A stretch of DNA of 64,000 bases from Jaltomata sinuosa (Eukaryota; Streptophyta; Magnoliopsida; Solanales; Solanaceae): the NCBI GenBank assembly GCA_003996215.1, contig QJPP01007242.1, positions 62,001 to 126,000 of the forward strand. Reading direction: 5' to 3'. The notes beneath the pieces are model-generated. The model made no database searches and had not been told where the DNA came from. It worked only from the letters and a program-made list of their open reading frames with translations. Of the stretch, positions 56,655 through 64,000 are shown piece after piece. Each line of letters begins with the position of its first letter. Position 1 is the first letter of the stretch. The position numbers were made by a program, and so were the translations under genes.

Positions 56655-59207
56655 TCAGATTCTGGAACGATGTTGGAGACCGCCAGGGTCTCCAAAACAG
56701 GAGAACTCGATGGAGTGTGGCGTTCCAGCTTCCTCTTTGGGCTCCATCGCTAGTCGCGACAATTTCTTTGCTCTTTCTTTGCAGATTCTCTTGCGGTGTT
56801 TTCGTTTTCTTGATCTATCTTCACCGCTTTCCTTTACCTGCTCGTCCTCTTGCGATCGCGACCTTACTCTCATAACAGCTCGGGTTTCGACCCAACCCTT
56901 CTCCTCAAGATACACATCCGCAGGGGCTTCCTCAATAGTATTGATGACCGCGACCACCCTCATGTCACTTGGTTGCTTCATCAATTTGGACACATCGAAC
57001 TTGACCACTTCATTATTTAGCCTGAAGGTCAGTTCGTTTGTTTCCATGTCAACCAACGCTCTAGCCGTGGCTAACAAAGGTCGTCCCAAGATTATGGGAA
57101 CTTCAAAATCTACTTTGCAATCCAAGATCACAAAGTCGGCCGGGAATATAAGCTTACCAATCTTGACCAGCACATCAGATAAGATTCCCACCGGTCACTT
57201 TACCGAACGGTCAGCCATCATCACTCTCATGGACGTCGGATTAGGAGCTCCCAAACCCAATTGTTTGTAAACTGCTAGCGACATCAAGTTGATACTAGCA
57301 CCAAGATCACATAATGCTCTTCCGAAGTTGAGCTTTCCGATAGTACAGGGAACAGTGAAAGCACCTGGATCTTCCTTCTTTTTGACTAACGACCTTGAAG
57401 AAATAGCGCTGCAGTGGTGGAGGTTGTCTTCCGGTTCAAAACTTACCGACCTCTTCTTTGTAATCAAGTCCTTCATGAACTTGGCATAACCGGGCATTTG
57501 TTCCAGCGCTTCCACCAATGGTATGTTTATTGAAATCTGCTTCAGCATGGTCATGAAGTTCAGGAACTTACCATCGTCAGCTTTCTTCTTCAAACGCTGT
57601 GGGAAGGGAGGTGGTGGTCGAGGCATCATAGTTGGAAGCTTTTCAGCTTCCTTTCTTTTCTCCGCGGGCTTTGGAGTTTCCTCCTCTACCTCCTCTTCAT
57701 CATCCGCAACATCACCTTGAGTCTGAACTACCGGATGTGATTCCGGTAATATTTTTCCGCTTCTTGTGGTGATCGCAATACAACTTGCGTCATTCCTCGG
57801 ATGAATCGTGTCACTCGGTAAGGTACCTGTCTTCCTTTGGTTCAAAGATGCCGAGATTTGCCCCACTTGCTGCTCTAATTGCTTGATCGAGGTGGAATGT
57901 GAACCCACTAACTGACTCAATGCTGATAATTCGGTCTTCATCTCCTTTACTCCAGAGTCAGTTGATTCCACCTTCAGCAGCATCTTTGCCATCATGTTCT
58001 CAAGTTTGGACGTTTCTGCCTCGTTGCCAGCTTTGTCCCGATTACCAGGTGGTATATACAACCCACCTCTATCGGTGCTGTTTCTCTAGTTTCCTTGGTC
58101 GCGATCTTTGTAGCCGCCTTTCTCATAGTGGTTGTCTCTCTGATAGTTCCGACCTTGGTTTCCTTGGCCATTGGCCTGGAAACCCCCCAAATAGTTGGCC
58201 TCCTCATCAGATTCAACCCCTGCTGCTCTACCTTGCGAACCCACGGGTTTCACCTTCTCGATACTTCCTGACATCAAGTGCTTCGTCAAGAGGTCCATTT
58301 GCGTTTTTAGATGGGCCATGTCTTGGTCCCGTTCTTCCTCTTTTCTGCGCTGCTCTGCTGACACACCAACTACATAAGTGCTAGCTGCTACCTCTAAATC
58401 TCGTGTGTGCCAGGCCCTGTTGGTTTTGGTGAGCCTGTCCAAAATAGCTGTGGCGTCGGCAAAAGTGCGACCCATAAACGCTCCACCTGCTGCGTTGTCC
58501 AACGTCGGCTTGGTAGCTGAATTAAGTGCCATATAGAATGTCTGCATCAAAAACTCATCGTTCAACTAATGGTTCGGGCATTGTGTTAGCTTCTTCTTGA
58601 ATCGCAGCCAGGTCTCGTGCAATGCTTCGTGAGGTTGCTGCCTGAAATTGCTGATCTCATCCCTCAACTGTATCATCCTAGAGGGAGGAAAGAACCTTTC
58701 TAGGAAAGCTCCTTTTAACTCTCCCCAAGTTACGATAGAGTCGGGGGTCAGTTCTGTCAACCATAACGCTGCCTCATCAGACAGAGACAACGGAAACAAC
58801 CTGAGCCTGATCGCTATCTGACTCACGCCCGGCAGTTCAAACGACTTGCAGATACCCACGAAGTTCATTAAGTGACGGTTTGGATCCTCACCAGCTGCTC
58901 CACGGAATACTCCTCTCAAGTTCAACAGCTGAATCATCGTGCTAGTGATGTTGAACTTGGCTCCGGGCGGTAGCGGTGGAACAACAATGGCGCCCGTAGC
59001 GCCAGCTCCATCTAAGTCGAGATCCTCATCATTCCGTGCGATCTCATCCTGCAGACCACCAGCATTCAGATTTTGTTGGGCCTGCAGTTCTGCAGTGATC
59101 CTCGCTGCCTCTAGTTGTGCGGCCATATTCCGCCTCAATGTTCTAGCAAGCTCGGGATCGTAAGGTAATATTGATTCACCCGAGCTCCGGGTACTTGGCA
59201 TGCACAA
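56655..59207 (-). pseudogene. gag-protease polyprotein of copy 2, three nonsense codons
   Basis: 851 codons including the end stop, all in one frame, collinear with the 849-codon protein of copy 1. Only three stops interrupt it: TAG at 58566-58568 (copy 1 has CAG), TAG at 58086-58088 (copy 1 has TGG) and TGA at 57195-57197 (copy 1 has CGA). Each is a C-to-T or G-to-A transition. Capsid-like domain, coiled coil and protease DLGAS are all still readable, and here the protease keeps ILGRP. No frameshifts seen. Confidence 0.92.
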
Positions 59208-59307
59208 CTATGTACCCTGTCAATAACAAAAACAACAAATAAACGTAAAAGCAGGAAATTATGACTAAGAGTCAAATAAACACACTGGACTTAATAATCA
59301 ACCGTAT

Positions 59308-59325
59308 TCCCCGGCAACGGCGCCA
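59308..59325 (-). other. primer-binding site, tRNA-Asp type, perfect
   Basis: Minus strand TGGCGCCGTTGCCGGGGA, complementary to the 3' end of tRNA-Asp including CCA. Follows the 5' LTR end by a short run of A. Confidence 0.88.
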
Positions 59326-59330
59326 CTTTT

Positions 59331-60732
59331 TGATAACGCCCAAACTACACCTCAAATTAACGAAGCGTAAGCGGTCGTAGTCAAATATAGAACCCAACAA
59401 AGGTTGGGGTCGAATCCCACAGAGAATATGGTGAAGATTAAGCCTTTAGTGAAGTATGTGACTAATGGTCAATAGTTTCCGGTAAATGGGGGGGGGTTTG
59501 TGATCAATATTTGTAAACATAACAAACACTTAACGGATGAATGATAATCAATAGGAGAGAGAGAACTAGGGAAGTGTTTACCATGGCGTTAGTAACAAAG
59601 TCGATTCTAGGCTTAACGGGGTTCTTTCTATATGCGTGTCACGATGCGATTGAATTAATGGTATCGTCTAAACGTTTCTCAACCAAATAGACAAATTTAC
59701 TTTTCAATTCTCTCGAACTTGAAAAGGTGTGCTTTTAGGTTTCAATCCTAAACATCAAGTAGATTAATCTAGTTACAGCATTAATCATAAGACGAGCGTT
59801 GGTAGTCTCGAATCCTCGTTGTTAATCAAATTTCTCGGTTTTAATCTCTTTACTCAAGCAAATTAAACCTAGGCATGTTCTAATGTTTGCAACCACTAGA
59901 AAATGTTAAATAACGAATGATTAACAACGTGACAACATACATATTTAACCCGTCGCTACCCGGAATCTATATTGCTACTTTTGCCATGGCTCCCACAACC
60001 CTAGTTGTGGGAGGTTTAGGTAATCATGCTATAAAGAAAAGAGAAGAGAATTGTATTCATAATAAAGAGAAGGGATTCTTACAATATAATGAAAACCAAT
60101 CTTCAATTATTCCAAGAACAAGAAAAACCAAGAACTCAAGAACGATTCAAGAACACGAATTCAAGAAGTGTAAAACGTGTTTCTTGATCTTCAAGTCTCT
60201 ACTAAAACTATTCGGAGAACTATATTAAAAAGCTTTGTAAATAAACTTGCATAATAATAAAATAAACCTAACATAGGGTATTTATAGGAGTCTAGGAAAC
60301 AAATCCCAAAAATGTCAGGATTCCGCGTAGCGGACTGCCCAGGTGTGACGGCCAGGTTGACGGACCATCACTGGCTTGACGGACCGTCGCCTGGACCGTC
60401 ACCACTAGGCAGTGGTGCTGCCTTGGTGTGACGGTTTGGGTGATGGACCGTCACACCCTTGACGGGCCATCACGGTGGCCGTCGCCACTAGGCAATGTGT
60501 TGCCTTAAGTTGACGGCTGTCTTGACGGTTCGTCACTAGCTTGACGGTCCATCACTCGGACCGTCACTCTTATCCAGAATGTCGTTTTGCTCGTTTTTCC
60601 TTCCGTTTCCATGTTCGTACCTATTTCCTGAAAATGCAACATAAAAACATCAAAAACAACGACGGTTGCTTGAAACGTACGATTGTTCTTAGTTAAAAGG
60701 AGTTGAAAGTGCCGTAAAATGGCGGCACATCA
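59331..60732 (-). repeat. 5' LTR of copy 2 (1402 bases)
   Basis: Minus orientation TGATGTGCCGCC...GTTATCA. TATA at 60280-60286 (minus), TGACG/CGTCA cluster at about 60345-60570, hairpin at about 59992-60016. Confidence 0.9.
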
Positions 60733-60737
60733 ATTAT

Positions 60738-63700
60738 AATCGCAAAATGGTCGTATGATAAGTTTTGAAGTCAAGCAAGTTGCGAAACAAAAGTCGGAAA
60801 AAGTTATTGTAAATTCCTTTAAGGAATTCTCTTCAAATTTGGGTTAAATGTATTGGGGTGTTTCTCCATATATATAAAGAGTTAGTGGGCTCCCAATATA
60901 CCAAATCGAAGGTCTACGAGTCTAGTTTCCAACGAACTAAACCGTTTGTCCATACGACTTCATAATAGAGAGATATTCACATTTTCGTAAGACTGCACAA
61001 GCAGGCACGTCAAAGTGGGGCCCACGTCCTAAGTCGGTTCAGCTTATAAAAGCTGATTTCTCCTTCGTTTTAACTCATTATTTTCACCCAAAATGCACTG
61101 AAAATCATAGGTAAAGTCCATAAATAATCCATGTACTTTGATCCTTTCAATTCAAAAGTTTAACGGAAGTTGCTCTACGTCGCGAGCTAGTCATTTTGGT
61201 ATAGTTTTCCCCGTCGATTTCATGGCGTATCTTCGTGGGTGTTGATGCAGCAATCCAGCAGGTGTTTTCTGAGTATTTGGCAGTAGCTACGGAGTTATAT
61301 TGGAGAGGTATGGATCCCGTACACTTATCTATTTGTGGAATCAAGATTCGAAGCTTCTAGTCACGAAAAATTGTATTTTTCGATAACTTGTAGTAGTTTC
61401 TTGTTGGATTTGGATATGTTTGTTGTTCCTGCAAGGAGGCAGGTGGTTAATCTTGGAATATTGAATATTTTTGTCAAGGAATCTCTCCCCTACGACCCTC
61501 CTTCGTTATTATATGTTCTAGTATTATTTTATGGATTTCTGAGACACGAAATGGTATTTTGGATTTGTGGCTTTGGACAGCCCCTTTATCTGTTATGTTT
61601 GGTTATTGTTGTGGTGTTCTGGTTGTGGTAAGGTGATGGAGGGATTGGGAAATTGTTCGATTCTTTTTGGGATCACATACGATAGTGATTGGATTGGACA
61701 AACGTGAAGTACGCCTTGAAATAGTGCCTCAGGAGCTCGTCGCTCCTTGGAGATATGGTTAACGTATTTTTGTTGGATTTAACTGCCATTTGTTATTGTT
61801 ATTGGCCTCATTTTTACGCTTTGGAGTTGGCTGGTCGCGAGTGTGACATTAACACCTTATCAATTGGCTATGGCTCGTTCTTGCAGCCTTGTCGATTCTA
61901 GCAATTGTTCCATTACCTTGGTTGGTCAGGCTTCATAGAGACGCCTTTGGGGCTTCAGTTGAAAGTATTTGTTTTATGTGATTCAAAGCTTCCTGGTGCT
62001 GTTCGAGTCTGGACGATGCCATTCCCGCAGCTAGTCATCGGATGACAGTTAGGTTATGGTTTTCCTCTATCTAGACTCTGCGTATATAGGCTATAACTGC
62101 ATTAATTAGCATCCTTGGATGTGTTTTTATAGGTTGGTACCCCAGACCTTGTCCGCCTTTCGTCCGTCTATTTCATACGTTATTTGTAGTATTCGCGTAC
62201 TAATGTATATTACCTTTGTGGTCCTGTGTGGCCTAGTATTGACTCTGAAACATAGATGGTGGGCTATTTGGTAATGTCCACGAGTCCCGGACATAGAGAT
62301 TATCCTTTTAGGATGGTTATGTCTGTTGAGTAGGTATTGGGCCTGTGCAGGGCTGATAGGAATTGTTGTGAGCCGTTGGGCTACTTTTATATTTTTGTGC
62401 GAGTATATCATCAATGAAAAAGGTTTTCCCCTGCATGTTTTACTACAGTTTTGGCTGTGAGCCACTACTGACAGTTTTCCTAAATTTGCATGGCCCTGAG
62501 GGCCCTTTTTTTGTACTGTTGTTGATAGAAAAGGGGATTTTTGGATGTTTTCGCACTGATTTTATTACTGGTACTAGTCTCTGCGGGGCAGAGCACCAGA
62601 CTTAATTTTATTACTGATACTAGTCTCTGCGGGGCAGAGCACTAGACTTGATTTACTACAGTTTTAGACCCGGTTACGCCCGGGCACCCTTGGAGGGGTT
62701 TTTGAGGCATTTTCTACTACTTTAGTCCTGGACGGGGTCTGGGCATGCATAGTTAAGACTGGGTCTCTATCTTGATCCCGGACTTGCTTCCGGATGACAT
62801 ATCTTGATACTAAGTTTTAGTATAGGGTCGGGGACCTCCATGGACCTTGCCGCTCTGGGCCTGGGGCTTCTAGCTGCGTGCGCCGGAGGGAAGGGTATAC
62901 GGTGGAGTAGAGGTATACAGGCTGAGTCCTTCCATGGAACCTGCCTGCTGGGCCCGATTGGCACTGGAGGAGGTACATACAGAGGTTCTATTTCATATCA
63001 TATCATATCATGCATTAGATTCCACCCTTGTTTGCTGTGTGTTCAGTGTACGCTCCGGTAGTATGGGATGCCGAAGGGTTTGCTTTCACTTGATTGTGTT
63101 ACTCGGTTGTATGGGCGGATGTTGGGACTGTAGGTAGACTATATTTACTACTGTCTTTATTTAGAGCTTGTCTTGGCACCCGGTTCTTGAAAGATTAGTG
63201 ATGGCTAGCCTGTTGAGGCTTTGGTTGTGGGATTTTTGATTATTGAGAGGGCTTTGGAGTCCTATCTTATTGAGGCACTTTTGTGTGGCCTTCTGAGCAT
63301 AGTGTGAGACTCTGGTTCTATTCTCTTGGGAAGCTGAGTGTTATCTCTCGGTTATTGTGGCCTAGTTATTTCATCCTAGGGTTGTACTTGTGAGGTGATT
63401 CCTTGTTTATGCTATCATATGATTGGATTGGTGTTATGATTTCCTTATACTGGTTGATTCCATTTTTAGTATGTTAGACTACTCTCCGTCTTTTCCTTCC
63501 ACTTGAGGTTACCGGTATACCGCCATTTTCTCAACTCTCTCTCTACTTACTTATATTGTTGTGCAAGGACTCCAGGTGAGTTCTCCTTTCCTTCACCTGT
63601 GATTTTGTGTAATTGTATCTCTGTGCTAGCATGTGTTACTTGAAGCTCTTGGTTATGGATGATCTGTGCTAGCTCCTTGTGCCTTGCTTATGGCTTCAGT

Positions 63701-64000
63701 GACTGCTTTCTTGCTATCTGTTACTTACTGCTTTTATATCTTATATGCGCTCAGTCGGTCTATGATACCTACTGAGTACCCGTGGTTTTGGTGCTCATAC
63801 TACACTTCTGCACTTTTTTGTGCAGATATTAGCTGAGCTTTCGCCGTTGATCACATTGGAGACTCGTGCAGCTTTTGGATCTTTGAGACTAGGGTGAGCG
63901 CTTGACGGTCGGGGCTTGTCTACATCTCATCCGTTGTACTTTTGCTCCTTGTACTTTCGAAGGCAATTTATGTTGTATTTTGTTACTACTAGCACTTGTA
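60738..64000 (+). repeat. 3' LTR of the Tekay-like element, second part, running off the window
   Basis: Aligns with 39605-41440 and then 48285-49700. At about 62565-62580 it reads straight through the site occupied by copy 1 in the sister LTR (GGTACTAGTCTCTGCGGGG). It also carries an extra local duplication of the TACTAGTCTCTGCGGGGCAG block at 62573-62640. The window ends about 220 bases before the expected LTR end. Confidence 0.88.

Larger units (their letters stand above)
53735..60732 (-). mobile_element. complete Athila-type gag-protease (TR-GAG-like) element, copy 2
   Basis: 6998 bases on the minus strand: 5' LTR 59331-60732, PBS 59308-59325, gag-protease frame 59207-56655, untranslated region, PPT, 3' LTR 53735-55124. 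Perfect target duplication ATTAT at 53730-53734 and 60733-60737; the empty site is seen at 39594-39609. Same family as copy 1 but a separate insertion, with LTRs about 75 bases longer. Confidence 0.93.
39231..64000 (+). mobile_element. Tekay-like LTR retrotransposon, pol-less, with one element nested in each LTR
   Basis: 5' LTR 39231-49918 (split by 41445-48279), PBS 49921, short gag remnant, 3' internal region 51370-53361 shared with the truncated element at 9596, and 3' LTR from 53362 (split by 53735-60732). By comparison with the 5' LTR about 220 bases of the 3' LTR lie beyond the window. Only 3.4 kb lie between the LTRs and no RT or integrase is recognisable, so the element is a deletion derivative or a large non-autonomous form. 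Confidence 0.85.

Noticed and set aside
56650..57270. 206-codon plus-strand open frame
   Set aside because: It lies antisense to the gag-protease frame of copy 2; a similar antisense frame exists in copy 1. No domain recognised.
54321..60228. 103-codon plus-strand frame present twice (54321-54632 and 59917-60228)
   Set aside because: The two are the two LTRs of copy 2, identical by descent. The LTRs of copy 1 do not keep the frame, and it is antisense to element transcription.

Overview
The window is plant nuclear DNA made almost entirely of nested LTR retrotransposons. I find no convincing host gene, rRNA, tRNA or CRISPR in its 64 kb. The families (Tekay/Del-type elements with 2.4-3.8 kb LTRs, Tat/Ogre-lineage elements, a CRM/Galadriel-type chromovirus, an Athila-type gag-protease family and a Stowaway-like MITE) suggest a repeat-rich dicot. 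Several LTR signatures look like Solanaceae. That assignment is recognition, not a database result.

Layout. (1) 1-8207: 5' part of a decayed minus-strand Ty3/gypsy element (integrase, RNase H, RT, protease and gag remnants, initiator-Met PBS, about 3.7 kb 5' LTR). (2) 9596-13510: the 3' internal end and 3' LTR of a related plus-strand element. (3) 13511-16100: AT-rich DNA with a MITE and a small tandem duplication. (4) about 16100-18955: Tat/Ogre-type LTR, tRNA-Arg-type PBS and a broken ORF1. (5) 18945-23370: rearranged minus-strand chromovirus with two short LTRs and shuffled pol pieces. (6) 23370-25967: two long-LTR fragments in opposite orientation. (7) 25968-39230: Tat-lineage element with two LTRs, gag only, and a 3' region full of hairpins and three satellite-like arrays. 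(8) 39231-64000: a Tekay-like element inserted into the 3' LTR of (7). Each of its own long LTRs carries one complete Athila-type element: plus strand at 41445-48279, minus strand at 53735-60732.

The Athila-type elements are the best-preserved part. Both have perfect 5-bp target duplications, full LTRs, a tRNA-Asp PBS and one gag-protease ORF with no RT, RNase H or integrase after it, a TR-GAG-like non-autonomous design. The plus copy has an intact 849-codon ORF. The minus copy keeps the same frame but has three nonsense codons, all explained by C-to-T or G-to-A transitions.

Insertion order from the nesting: chromovirus, then a long-LTR element at 23370; long-LTR element at 24561, then the Tat-lineage element at 25968, then the Tekay-like element at 39231, then the two Athila-type elements. 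The outer elements should resume beyond base 64000.
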